A DNA stretch of 64,000 nucleotides from Microbacterium sp. ET2 (GTDB taxonomy: Bacteria; Actinomycetota; Actinomycetes; Actinomycetales; Microbacteriaceae): the NCBI RefSeq assembly GCF_030347395.1, contig NZ_CP128170.1, forward strand, positions 620,001 through 684,000, read 5' to 3'. Within the stretch, counting starts at the first letter, position 1, and each line of letters begins with the position of its first letter. The translations under genes were made by a program, and so were the position numbers. Positions 1 to 9,824 of this stretch are shown piece by piece. The notes below the pieces were generated by a model. That model did not search any database, was not told where the DNA came from, and was given only the letters and a program-made list of their open reading frames with translations.

Positions 1-1
1 C

Positions 2-1692
<1,691 letters not shown>

Positions 1693-1696
<4 letters not shown>

Positions 1697-2628
1697 CGGC
1701 CGACACGGTCTGGGCCGCGGGCGGCGTCGTCTGGCGCCTGGTGGAGGGGAAGCTCCGGATCCTCCTCATCCATCGCACGAAGTATCGCGACGTCACGCTG
1801 CCGAAGGGCAAGGTCGACCCGGGAGAGACCCTCCCCGAAACGGCCGTGCGCGAGATCCACGAGGAGACCGGGATCAAGGTGAGCCTCGGCGCACCCGTCG
1901 GGGTGTCCCGCTACCACCTGCCGAGCAAACGCGAGAAGGTCGTGCACTACTGGGCGGCCGAGGCGACCGAGACGGCCATCCGCACCTCCTCGTTCGTGCC
2001 CAACCGTGAGATCGCGGCCCTGGAGTGGCGGTCCCCGAAGAAGGCGCTGAAGCTGCTCAGCTACCCGGTCGACGTCGACATCCTCGAGCGGTTCCTGGCC
2101 CTCCGCGAAGGCGATCCGCCCCGGACCTTCCCGGTCGTCGTCCTCCGCCACGGAAAAGCCGTCGGGCGCGAGGATTGGGAGGGAAAGGACACCGACCGCC
2201 CGCTGGCCGTCCGCGGCAAGCGGCAGGCGTCGGCGCTCGTCGGCCAGCTGCAGGCCTTCGGTGTGCGACAGGTGCTCTCCAGTCCCGCCGTGCGCTGCGT
2301 GAAGACGGTCGCCCCCTTCGCCGCCGCTGCCGGTCGAAAGGTGGAGTTCTGTCGCAACATCAGCGAGGACGCCTGGGACGAGGGGTCGGCCGACGTGCGA
2401 AGGGTGATCGGGGAGCGGGTGCGCGGCCGGAAGCCCGTCGTGCTCGTCAGCCACCGCCCGGTGCTCCCCACGATCCTCAGTGAGGTCGTGCTGGCGACGG
2501 GGACGCTCCCGGGGATGCTGGCCAAGACACCGGCCCTCGAGCCGGCGGGGTACGCCGTGCTCCACGTCTCCGCCGACGCACCGGGCTCCGGTCTTCTCTC
2601 GATCGAGACCTTCACGCCCGCGCTGTGA
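1693..2628 (+). CDS. mutT1: MutT1-type Nudix hydrolase fused to a histidine phosphatase domain
   Basis: A 311-residue two-domain protein. Residues about 5-130 are a Nudix domain with a full Nudix box ([20 protein letters not shown] at its core). Residues about 150-311 are a histidine phosphatase (phosphoglycerate mutase-like) domain opening with [11 protein letters not shown] and carrying a later VSHRP histidine. Mycobacterial MutT1 has this architecture and hydrolyses 8-oxo-GTP, 8-oxo-dGTP and diadenosine polyphosphates; that activity is inferred here. The start is the ATG that overlaps the ppk1 stop (ATGA). Open frame continues upstream on the same strand but there it is only the alternate frame of ppk1. 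The chosen start begins immediately before the Nudix fold ([16 protein letters not shown]). Confidence 0.92.
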
Positions 2629-2644
2629 GCGGACGGCCGGCACG

Positions 2645-3238
2645 GTGAGCGCACAGTCGCGGGCGCCTCATCCGCCTGGGTTCGCCATCGACTGGGCGGA
2701 GGTAGGTGAGGGGATGCCACGGCGCGACGTCGCCTGGACCCTCATCGCCGGGCTCGCAGGCAACCCCGCCGACCTTCGCATCCGTAACCCGTGCCCGCGG
2801 TGCGGCGGACCGCACGGACCGGTGGTGCTGGAAGGCACACGGCTTCGAGGCTCCGTGGCGTACGCCGGACGGATCGCGGTCGCTGCCGTCGCCTTCCAGG
2901 CGGGGGTCATCGGATTCGGAATCGATGCCGAGTCGCGGGTCGATGCCGCGCGCGACAGCGCCGGGTGGGAGGGCGTGCCGCGCCCTGGGCGGCACGGCAC
3001 CGTGCGCGAGTGGACCCGGATCGAGGCCGCGCTGAAAGCCGACGGTCGAGGCCTGGGGGCCGACCCGGCAGACGTGGTCATCCACGATGTGTCGACCGGC
3101 GTCTGGCGGGCCCTGCTCCCCCGCCGCACGAGCGCCGCCGAGGGGTGGGATGTCGACGCATCCCCCGATCTCGTCGTGAGCGCGGCGATCCTCCGTCAAC
3201 CGAGCGGCGGGAGTTCGGCGCCGTCGATCCAGCGGTGA
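2645..3238 (+). CDS. Degenerate 4'-phosphopantetheinyl transferase-like protein
   Basis: A 197-residue protein starting at GTG, 16 bp after the MutT1-like gene. It follows the Sfp-type order of motifs: NPCPRCGGPHG near residue 45, then GSVAYAG, then GFGIDAE (the D and E expected to bind Mg), then EWTRIEAALKADGRGL. The glutamate and the lysine four residues later that match Sfp E151 and K155 are present. The lysine just before that glutamate is isoleucine, and the usual SHS/SHT segment is AYA, so two CoA-contacting positions have changed. It is also shorter than most Sfp enzymes. It runs convergently into the M1 peptidase gene (43 bp 3' overlap) beside a synthetase whose carrier domain needs phosphopantetheine, so it may serve that enzyme. 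Whether it is active is uncertain. Confidence 0.68.
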   Translation: MSAQSRAPHPPGFAIDWAEVGEGMPRRDVAWTLIAGLAGNPADLRIRNPCPRCGGPHGPVVLEGTRLRGSVAYAGRIAVAAVAFQAGVIGFGIDAESRVDAARDSAGWEGVPRPGRHGTVREWTRIEAALKADGRGLGADPADVVIHDVSTGVWRALLPRRTSAAEGWDVDASPDLVVSAAILRQPSGGSSAPSIQR

Positions 3239-4482
3239 ACAAGCGCCTCCGCCGCGGACCCGAAGGTCTCTGCGACCGCGAGGCGGAAGTCGTCGGTTCC
3301 GACGAGCTGGTGGCGGTGCGCCGTGGTCCAGCGCCGCAGGAACCCGAAGAACGCCTCGTCCCCGACAGCCAGACGCAGCGCATGCAGCGTCAGCGCGCCG
3401 CGCTTGTAGACGCGGTCATCGAACATCGCCTTCGGACCGGGGTCGGAGAGGATGAGATCGGCCGGCTCTGCCGCCACCCGCTCCCAATGCGCGGCGGCAT
3501 GGGCGGCGGCGATCGCACCGCCCGAACGCTCCGACCACAGCCACTCGGCGTAGCAGGCGAACCCCTCGTTCAGCCAGATGTCCTGCCAGTCACGGATGCC
3601 TACGCTGTTTCCCACCCACTGGTGGGCGAGCTCGTGCGCGATGAGCCGCTCGAAGGACGGTGCGAGGTGGTTGACGCCGAAGAGCGCCATCCCCTGCGCT
3701 TCGAGCGGGATCTCCAGGACGTCGGGGGTGACGACCATCGTGCAGCGTTCCTGCGGATAGGGGCCGAAGATGTCCTCGAAGACCGCCATCATCCGCGGGA
3801 GCGGAGCGAAAGCCTGCGCGGCCGGTCCCGCGAGTTCGGGCGGGTGGACGAGCTCCGCTGCCACCCCCGGAATACTCACCTCAGCGATCGTGAAGCGTCC
3901 GACGTGCGCAGCCACGAGGTAGGTCGCCGTCGGCGCGCGCAGCTCGAAGGTGCGTGATTCGAGCCGGCCACGACGGCGGACGTCCACCGGCACCCCCGTC
4001 GCGATGGCGCGGTAAGGGGCGTCCGTCGCAAGGGTCACGCGGTAGGTGGCCCGATCGTCGGGGCGGTCGTTGCACGGGAACCAGGTCGGTGCGCCCGTCG
4101 GCTGAGCGGCCACGAGGGCGCCGTCGTCGAGCTCCTCCCACCCGAGCGTCCCCCACGGGCTTCGCCGTGGCCGCGGGGTGCCGGAGTAGGTCACGTCGAT
4201 GGAGAACCGCTCCCCCGGCTGCAGAGGCGTCGGAAGGGTGATGTGGACGCCCCGCGCATCGTGCCGGAAGATGACGGGGTCGCCGTCCACCCGGATCGCG
4301 CTGGCGCGCAGGCCGACCAGGTCCAGACGGACGCGTCCGGTGGGGAGGGCCATGACCGCGTGCAGCAGCGCCCGCCCGTCGAGGCGGTTGGTACGCACGC
4401 GGTACGTCAGGTCGAGCGTGTACGACTCGACGTCGAAGGTAGGGTCCCCGCTGTCGGGGGTGTAGGCCGAGACCGGGGTCAC
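3196..4482 (-). CDS. M1-family zinc metallopeptidase, partner of the Pls-like synthetase
   Basis: A 428-residue gluzincin with HELAHQWVGN (H283, E284, H287) and the third zinc ligand in WLNEGFACYAE (E306). An N-terminal beta-domain (about 1-200) precedes the catalytic domain. There is no signal peptide or membrane segment, so it is probably cytosolic. The usual GAMEN exopeptidase motif is absent; the equivalent region reads LEAQGMALFG. It starts at GTG 13 bp after the stop of the synthetase gene on the same strand, so the two almost certainly share a message. From memory, the epsilon-poly-lysine-degrading enzyme of Streptomyces albulus is also an M1-type zinc aminopeptidase, so a role in trimming or detoxifying the polymer is a reasonable inference. 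The family call is firm; the substrate is not known. Confidence 0.9.
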   Translation of the reverse strand: MTPVSAYTPDSGDPTFDVESYTLDLTYRVRTNRLDGRALLHAVMALPTGRVRLDLVGLRASAIRVDGDPVIFRHDARGVHITLPTPLQPGERFSIDVTYSGTPRPRRSPWGTLGWEELDDGALVAAQPTGAPTWFPCNDRPDDRATYRVTLATDAPYRAIATGVPVDVRRRGRLESRTFELRAPTATYLVAAHVGRFTIAEVSIPGVAAELVHPPELAGPAAQAFAPLPRMMAVFEDIFGPYPQERCTMVVTPDVLEIPLEAQGMALFGVNHLAPSFERLIAHELAHQWVGNSVGIRDWQDIWLNEGFACYAEWLWSERSGGAIAAAHAAAHWERVAAEPADLILSDPGPKAMFDDRVYKRGALTLHALRLAVGDEAFFGFLRRWTTAHRHQLVGTDDFRLAVAETFGSAAEALVHRWIDGAELPPLG

Positions 4483-4495
4483 GAGATCGAGGACG

Positions 4496-7400
4496 TCACG
4501 AGGTCGACTGATAGGCGCGCACCTTCACCGCGCGCCACGGGCCGATCGGGTTGCCGCTCCAGCGTGACCCGACGGGCACCGCCTCGCCGCGCATCACCAG
4601 CGACGCCGGGCCCACCGTCGCGTGCGAGCCGATGACCGCGCCGGGAAGGATGACGCTGTGCGGTCCGAGCGTGGCTCCGGGTTCCAGGGTGACGGTGTCC
4701 ATACTCATGATTCGATCATGGAACAGGTGTGTCTGCACGACGCACCCGCGATTGACCGTGCTGCCGTCGCCGAGGGTGACGAGGTCGGGTTCGGGGAGCC
4801 AGTAGCTCTCGCACCACACTCCCCGGCCGATGCGGGCTCCGAGGGTGCGCAGCCACACGGCCAGAGCCGGGGTGCCGGCGGCTGCTCGGGCGAACCAGGG
4901 TGCGGCGACCATCTCGGTGAACGTGTCCGACACCTCGGTGCGCCAGACGAAGCTCGACCACAGCGGAAACTCGCCCGCGCGGATGGGCCCCACGATGAGC
5001 CACTTCGCCGCGGTGGTCACGATCGCCGCCACTGCTCCGGCGGAGAGGAGCACGACGCCCGAGAGCAGCAGGGCCGCGATCGGGGCCGCCTCCCACAGGG
5101 CCGCGAGGACGAACAGGACGCCCAGGCCGATACCGCAGGTGACGACGACGGGCAGGAAGCGGCACAGTTCCCACAGCGTCCGCGCGACGCGGAGCCGGGT
5201 CGGCGGGTGGTAGGTGCGCGCGTCGTCTCCGTCGGCGGTGACCCGTCGCAGGCGCACCGCGGGCGAGCCGAGCCACGACGAGCCGGCCTTCGCCTTTCGC
5301 GGCGCGGAGGACAGCACCGCGACGAGGCCGTCGCGGGGCACACGGTGTCCGGGCGCGGCCATTCCGGAGTTGCCCAGGAACGCGCGCTTGCCGATGCGCA
5401 CCGCGCCGATCCGCACCCAGCCGCGCCGAAGCTCGTAGGAGGCCACCATCGTGTCGTCGGCGAGGAAAGCCCCGTCTTCGATGCGGGTCATCGACGGCAG
5501 GAGCAGCACGGTCGACGCCTCGACATCCTTTCCGACCTCGGCGCCGAGAAGCCGCAGCCAGACCGGGGTGAACAGGCTCGAGTAGAGCGGGAAGAGGATC
5601 GTGCGCGCAGAATCCAGCAGCCGCTCGATGGTCCAGGCGCGCCATCCGTTCGCGCTTCGCACCGGGAAGGTGCCCTCGCGAAGGCCCGAGGACAGCAGGC
5701 GCACGGCGACGACCACGGCGGCGGCGAAGACGACACCGGCGACGAGGACTCCCGGAACGAGCAGGGCGAGCGCGCCCAGGAGGGCGGCGCCGAGGTCATC
5801 CGCCCCCCGGATCCCTGCGGCCACGACGAGTCCTCCGACGGCGAAGGCGACGACCGGGAGGAGGGCGAGCAGAACGGATGACGCGGCATAGGCCCAGAGC
5901 CATCGATGCGGCGCGGGTGCGCGTTCGGCCGGCCACCCCGAGGCGACCTCCCCCACCCGGACGGCGGGAGACCCGGCCCACGATTGGTCGGCCTTGACAC
6001 GCCCGAACACCGCCGATCCGGGCGCGATCTCCGCGCGCTGACCGATGCGCGTTCCGGGCGCAAGCGTCGATCGCGTGCCCACCGTGGCATCGGCCCCGAT
6101 GCGCACCCGGCCGATGCGCACGACGTCGCCGTCGATCCATGTGCCGCTGAGGTCCACCTCCGGCTCGATCGCCGCGCCGTCGCCGACCTCGAGCAGGCCG
6201 GTGATGGGCGGGAGGGTGTGCAGATCGACGCCTCGGCCCACCTTGGCCCCGAGCGCCCGGGCGTAGTAGACCACCCAGGGCGCACCGGCGAGCCCGACAG
6301 CGTCGACCTGGTCGGCGATCTGCTCGGCGAGCCAGAGGCGCAGGTGCACGCCACCCCCGCGGGGATAGTCCCCGGGCTTCACGCCCGAGAGCAGAAGCCG
6401 GGCCGCCGTCGCGGCGATCGCCATGCGACCGAACGGTGTGGCGAAGATCACCAGACCCCCGAGGAGCACGGGCCACGGCGCGGTCGGGAGGACCTCGAAG
6501 CCCGGCACCTGCTGCAGGAGCGCCGCGGCGGTGAGGAGGTACAGCAGCCATCGGATGCCGCTCAGCACGAACAGCGGCGCCGCCAGGAGCGTCTGGGCCC
6601 ACTGCGTGCGGCGCGGGGTCGGCAACGGGCGGCGGAAGTCGGTGCGGGCATCCTCGGCGACGGCCCCGACGGCCTTCGCCATCGCGCCGAGCCGCGGCAC
6701 ATCGTAGATGTCGGCGACGGAGAACTCGGGCACCCGGGCTCGCAGCCTCGACACCAGCTGAGCCGCAGCGAGCGACCCGCCGCCCAGGTCGAAGAAGTCC
6801 GCCTCCCGGTCGGCCACCGGCATCCCGAGCACCGCCTGCCACTGGGCGGCCAGCCACACCTCATCGGGCGACAGGTCGCTCACATCCAGCTCTACCCCGG
6901 GAAGCGGCCAGGGCAGCGCGGCGCGGTCGACCTTGCCCGAGGTGCGCACCGGGAGGTCGTCGACGACGGCGAGGAGCGGCACGAGCGCGGCGGGAAGGCG
7001 CTCGGCGAGGAAGGCGCGCGCTGCTCCCCGATCCAGATCCGCGGGGGCGACGAGGTAGCCGACGAGGAGGGGGACGCCGGCGTCGCTGGTGCGCACGGCC
7101 GCTGCAGCGGCGGCGACGCCGGGGATGTCCTGCAGCGCCGCCTCCACCTCTCCGAGCTCGATGCGCCTGCCGCCCACCTTCACCTGGTCGTCGGCGCGAC
7201 CGACGAACACCAGGCCCTCGGGGTCGTATCGCACGAGGTCGCCCGACCGATACGCCCGCTCCCACTCCAACTGCGGAAAGGGAGCGTACTTCTCGGCGTC
7301 CTTGGCCGGGTCGAGATAGCGGGCGAGGCCGACACCCCCGATGATGAGCTCGCCGATCTCGCCCGGCGCAACCCGCATGCCATCGGCGTCCACGACCGCG

Positions 7401-8461
7401 AGCGCCCAGCCGTCCAGGGGCAGACCGATACGCACCGGTCCGGGACCTCCGAGCGGCGCAGCGCACGCGACGACGGTCGCCTCGGTGGGGCCGTAGGTGT
7501 TCCACACCTCGCGACCCTCCACCGACAGCCGCGCAGCGAGCTCGGGCGGGCAGGCCTCGCCGCCGAAGATCAGCAGACGCACGCTTTCCAGCGCATCCTG
7601 CGGCCACATCGCCGCGAGAGTGGGGACGGTCGAGACCACGGTGATCCCCTGCCGGATGAGCCAGGGCGCGAGATCCTCACCCGACCGCACGAGCGCCCGC
7701 GGCGCGGGAACCAGGCACGCACCGTGTCGCCACGCGAGCCACATCTCCTCGCAGGAGGCGTCGAAAGCCACGGACAGTCCTGCCAGCACGCGGTCGGCGG
7801 GGCCGAGCGGCGCGTCCTGCAGGAACAGTCGCGCCTCGGCGTCGACGAAGGCGGCAGCCGACCGGTGTGTGACGGCGACGCCCTTCGGCACGCCCGTCGA
7901 TCCGGAGGTGAAGATGATCCACGCGTCGTCGTCGGGAGTGGGGGGCGTGAGCGCGGCGAGGGTGGCGGTGTCGGTCGGCACGGAGGGGGCGCGCGCCTCG
8001 TCGGGAGCGGATGTGGATGCTGCGGCGCCACCCGCGACGAAGACGAGACCATCGGTGAGGATCCCCGCGACCTGCGCCTCGCCGAAGACCAGCCGCGCCC
8101 GCTCGTCCGGGTCGTCGGCGTCGACCGGCACGTACGCGGCGCCGGCGGCGAGGATCCCGAGGATCGCCAGATACAGGTCCTGGGAACCCGACGCGATCCG
8201 AACCCCGATGCGATCGCCGCGCGTCACCCCTGCCTCCTGCAGACGGAGCGCGAGGCGGCCGGCCGCGCGCACCGTCTCGCGGTAGCTGAGCGCGGTCGAG
8301 CCGTCATCCAGCGCCGAGGCCTCGGGGTGCCGTGCGGCGGTCTCGCGGACGATGTCCCAGAGGGTCCGCGGCGGCGCCGCGACGCCGGCACGGTCGAGCT
8401 CGGGCTGGTGACCGCCGGCCGCCTGTCGGGGCGGATTCGCATCCGGTTCGGGGTCGGGCAT
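4496..8461 (-). CDS. Pls/PosA-type membrane-bound nonribosomal peptide synthetase
   Basis: 1321 residues. An adenylation domain (about 30-516) has FTSGSTGVPKG at 184-194, NTYGPTEA at 321-328, YRSGDLVRY at 404-412 and the A10 lysine K510. A carrier domain follows with DFFDLGGGSL (Ser 563). There is no condensation or thioesterase domain. Instead six membrane segments lie in three pairs (about 624-690, 854-923, 1101-1155), each pair followed by a left-handed beta-helix domain of hexapeptide repeats (about 740-838, 970-1072, 1204-1310). This is the layout of epsilon-poly-L-lysine synthetase, where the three tandem C-terminal domains catalyse chain growth. Aligned to PheA, the specificity residues are D234 A235 E238 S277 I298 G300 T322 V330 V331 K510, suggesting a basic amino acid, probably lysine. 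There is no Shine-Dalgarno; a -10 box lies 7 nt before the ATG. The product is likely a cationic isopeptide homopolymer, but it is unproven. Confidence 0.92.
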   Translation of the reverse strand: MPDPEPDANPPRQAAGGHQPELDRAGVAAPPRTLWDIVRETAARHPEASALDDGSTALSYRETVRAAGRLALRLQEAGVTRGDRIGVRIASGSQDLYLAILGILAAGAAYVPVDADDPDERARLVFGEAQVAGILTDGLVFVAGGAAASTSAPDEARAPSVPTDTATLAALTPPTPDDDAWIIFTSGSTGVPKGVAVTHRSAAAFVDAEARLFLQDAPLGPADRVLAGLSVAFDASCEEMWLAWRHGACLVPAPRALVRSGEDLAPWLIRQGITVVSTVPTLAAMWPQDALESVRLLIFGGEACPPELAARLSVEGREVWNTYGPTEATVVACAAPLGGPGPVRIGLPLDGWALAVVDADGMRVAPGEIGELIIGGVGLARYLDPAKDAEKYAPFPQLEWERAYRSGDLVRYDPEGLVFVGRADDQVKVGGRRIELGEVEAALQDIPGVAAAAAAVRTSDAGVPLLVGYLVAPADLDRGAARAFLAERLPAALVPLLAVVDDLPVRTSGKVDRAALPWPLPGVELDVSDLSPDEVWLAAQWQAVLGMPVADREADFFDLGGGSLAAAQLVSRLRARVPEFSVADIYDVPRLGAMAKAVGAVAEDARTDFRRPLPTPRRTQWAQTLLAAPLFVLSGIRWLLYLLTAAALLQQVPGFEVLPTAPWPVLLGGLVIFATPFGRMAIAATAARLLLSGVKPGDYPRGGGVHLRLWLAEQIADQVDAVGLAGAPWVVYYARALGAKVGRGVDLHTLPPITGLLEVGDGAAIEPEVDLSGTWIDGDVVRIGRVRIGADATVGTRSTLAPGTRIGQRAEIAPGSAVFGRVKADQSWAGSPAVRVGEVASGWPAERAPAPHRWLWAYAASSVLLALLPVVAFAVGGLVVAAGIRGADDLGAALLGALALLVPGVLVAGVVFAAAVVVAVRLLSSGLREGTFPVRSANGWRAWTIERLLDSARTILFPLYSSLFTPVWLRLLGAEVGKDVEASTVLLLPSMTRIEDGAFLADDTMVASYELRRGWVRIGAVRIGKRAFLGNSGMAAPGHRVPRDGLVAVLSSAPRKAKAGSSWLGSPAVRLRRVTADGDDARTYHPPTRLRVARTLWELCRFLPVVVTCGIGLGVLFVLAALWEAAPIAALLLSGVVLLSAGAVAAIVTTAAKWLIVGPIRAGEFPLWSSFVWRTEVSDTFTEMVAAPWFARAAAGTPALAVWLRTLGARIGRGVWCESYWLPEPDLVTLGDGSTVNRGCVVQTHLFHDRIMSMDTVTLEPGATLGPHSVILPGAVIGSHATVGPASLVMRGEAVPVGSRWSGNPIGPWRAVKVRAYQSTS

Positions 8462-8468
8462 GCCTCGG

Positions 8469-8474
8469 ATCGTA
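8469..8474 (-). promoter_or_regulatory. -10 box of the Pls-like synthetase gene (leaderless)
   Basis: TACGAT on the minus strand, ending 7 nt before the ATG at 8461. Transcription would begin at or next to the start codon, and no ribosome binding site is visible. The same TANNNT-N6-8-start arrangement recurs at many genes in this window. Confidence 0.6.
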
Positions 8475-8516
8475 GCGAGAGAAGGTAACGCGACCGGCCG
8501 TTTCCGGGTGCGGCCC

Positions 8517-8534
8517 GTTCACCTGCCGTTCACC
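8517..8534 (+). promoter_or_regulatory. PHO box: two PhoP direct-repeat units upstream of pstS
   Basis: Two perfect GTTCACC heptamers (8517-8523 and 8528-8534) are separated by TGCC, giving the 11-bp direct-repeat spacing of the PhoP binding site known from Streptomyces. The box lies about 93 bp before the pstS start. PhoR-PhoP induction of pstSCAB under phosphate limitation is inferred from this and from the known regulon. A palindrome, CTCTTAAGAG (8548-8557), lies just downstream. The divergent Pls-like gene begins only 56 bp to the left. Confidence 0.85.
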
Positions 8535-8626
8535 GTCCCAGCGCACTCTCTTAAGAGTCGATGCTTAGCGTGCCCTGCGGACCCTGCACCGGGCATCCAT
8601 CACCCCGAACCCGAAGGATTCACACA

Positions 8627-9736
8627 GTGAAGATCTCTCGCATTGCCCAGTTGGGCGCCGTCGCGGCTGTCGCGGCGCTCACGCTCACCGCCTGCGCCGC
8701 CAACGAGGGCACCACCTCCGGTGGCGACAGCTCCGACGCACCTGCCGAGTCGAGCCTCTCGGGCAACCTCGTCGGCTCCGGCGCCTCGTCGCAGGAGGTC
8801 GCTGTTCAGGCGTGGTCGGCCGGCTTCCAGGGCGCGAACCCCGACGTGACGGTCAACTACGACCCCTCGGGCTCCGGCGCCGGGCGCGACTCGTTCCAGG
8901 CCGGCGCGGTCGCCTTCGCCGGCTCCGACCGCGCATTCACCGCCGACGAGATCGCCGAGGGCCCCTTCGACGGCTGCGTCGAGGGCACCGGCATCATCGA
9001 GCTCCCCTCCTACATCTCGCCGATCGCCGTCATCTTCAACCTCGAGGGCGTCGAGGAGCTGAACATGGATGCCGCGACCATCGCGGGCATCTTCGCGGGC
9101 ACCATCACCAACTGGAACGACCCGGCCATCGCCGCGCTGAACGAGGGCGTCGAACTCCCCGACCAGGTGATCACTCCCGTCCACCGCGCCGACGACTCGG
9201 GTACCACCGAGAACTTCACCGACTACCTCTACCAGGCCGCGCCCGACGTGTGGACCTACGAGCCCGACGGCGTGTGGCCGCTCGAGTCCGGTGAGGGCGC
9301 GCAGGGCACCTCGGGTGTCGTCGCCGCCGTCGAGGGTGGCGTGGGAACGATCGGCTACGCTGACGCGTCGCGCGCCGAGGGCTTCGGCCAGGTGGCCGTC
9401 CAGGTCGGCGAGGAGTTCGTCGCCTTCTCGCCCGAGGCTGCTGCCGCCATCGTCGACGCCTCGCCCCGCGAGGACGGCCGCACCGACGGCGACCTCGCGA
9501 TCGCCCTGGACCGCACCCCTGACGAGGCCGCTTACCCGATCGTTCTGGTCAGCTACATGATCGCGTGCGAGGAGTACACCGACGCTGCCCAGGCGCCGCT
9601 GGTGAAGGGCTTCCTCGAGTACGTCATCAGCCCCGAGGGCCAGGACGAGGCGGCCGCCGCGGCCGGCTCCGCCCCGATCTCGGACACCCAGCGTGAGAAC
9701 ATGCAGGCCGCGATCGACCTGATCGTCACCGAGTGA
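8627..9736 (+). CDS. pstS: Phosphate ABC transporter substrate-binding lipoprotein PstS
   Basis: A 369-residue periplasmic-type phosphate binder that delivers phosphate to PstCA. It starts at GTG with GAAGGA 8 nt upstream. A lipoprotein signal ends in LTAC (Cys 23), followed by a Gly/Ser-rich linker. The mature part has the PstS phosphate-contact signatures SGNLVGSGASSQ, FAGSDRAFT and RADDSGTTENFTDY. An upstream in-frame ATG at 8561 is rejected because it lies before the ribosome binding site and the lipoprotein signal. First gene of pstSCAB; a strong hairpin follows its stop. Confidence 0.96.
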   Translation: MKISRIAQLGAVAAVAALTLTACAANEGTTSGGDSSDAPAESSLSGNLVGSGASSQEVAVQAWSAGFQGANPDVTVNYDPSGSGAGRDSFQAGAVAFAGSDRAFTADEIAEGPFDGCVEGTGIIELPSYISPIAVIFNLEGVEELNMDAATIAGIFAGTITNWNDPAIAALNEGVELPDQVITPVHRADDSGTTENFTDYLYQAAPDVWTYEPDGVWPLESGEGAQGTSGVVAAVEGGVGTIGYADASRAEGFGQVAVQVGEEFVAFSPEAAAAIVDASPREDGRTDGDLAIALDRTPDEAAYPIVLVSYMIACEEYTDAAQAPLVKGFLEYVISPEGQDEAAAAAGSAPISDTQRENMQAAIDLIVTE

Positions 9737-9742
9737 CACCAT

Positions 9743-9774
9743 GGTGTCCGGCCCGCTTCGGCGGGCCGGACACC
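9743..9774 (+). terminator. Intra-operon hairpin between pstS and pstC
   Basis: A perfect 14-bp stem (GGTGTCCGGCCCGC paired with its complement) closed by a C(UUCG)G tetraloop, starting 6 nt after the pstS stop. No U tract follows. It probably works as a partial terminator or a 3' stabiliser, so that the binding protein is made in excess over the membrane subunits. Confidence 0.8.
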
Positions 9775-9824
9775 GCTTCTCTCCTCGCGAGAGAAAACGA
9801 CCGCACAACCGAGAACAGGATGAG

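Noticed and set aside
4496-8461. Siderophore or ordinary peptide NRPS
   Set aside because: There is no condensation domain, thioesterase or second module, and no transport genes for a siderophore nearby. The three membrane-hexapeptide units define the Pls/PosA type.
5906-8488. An 860-codon open frame on the plus strand opposite the Pls-like synthetase
   Set aside because: It is the antisense shadow of a high-GC gene: no domain, no start signal, and composition rich in Arg, Gly and His. The minus-strand frame has all NRPS motifs.
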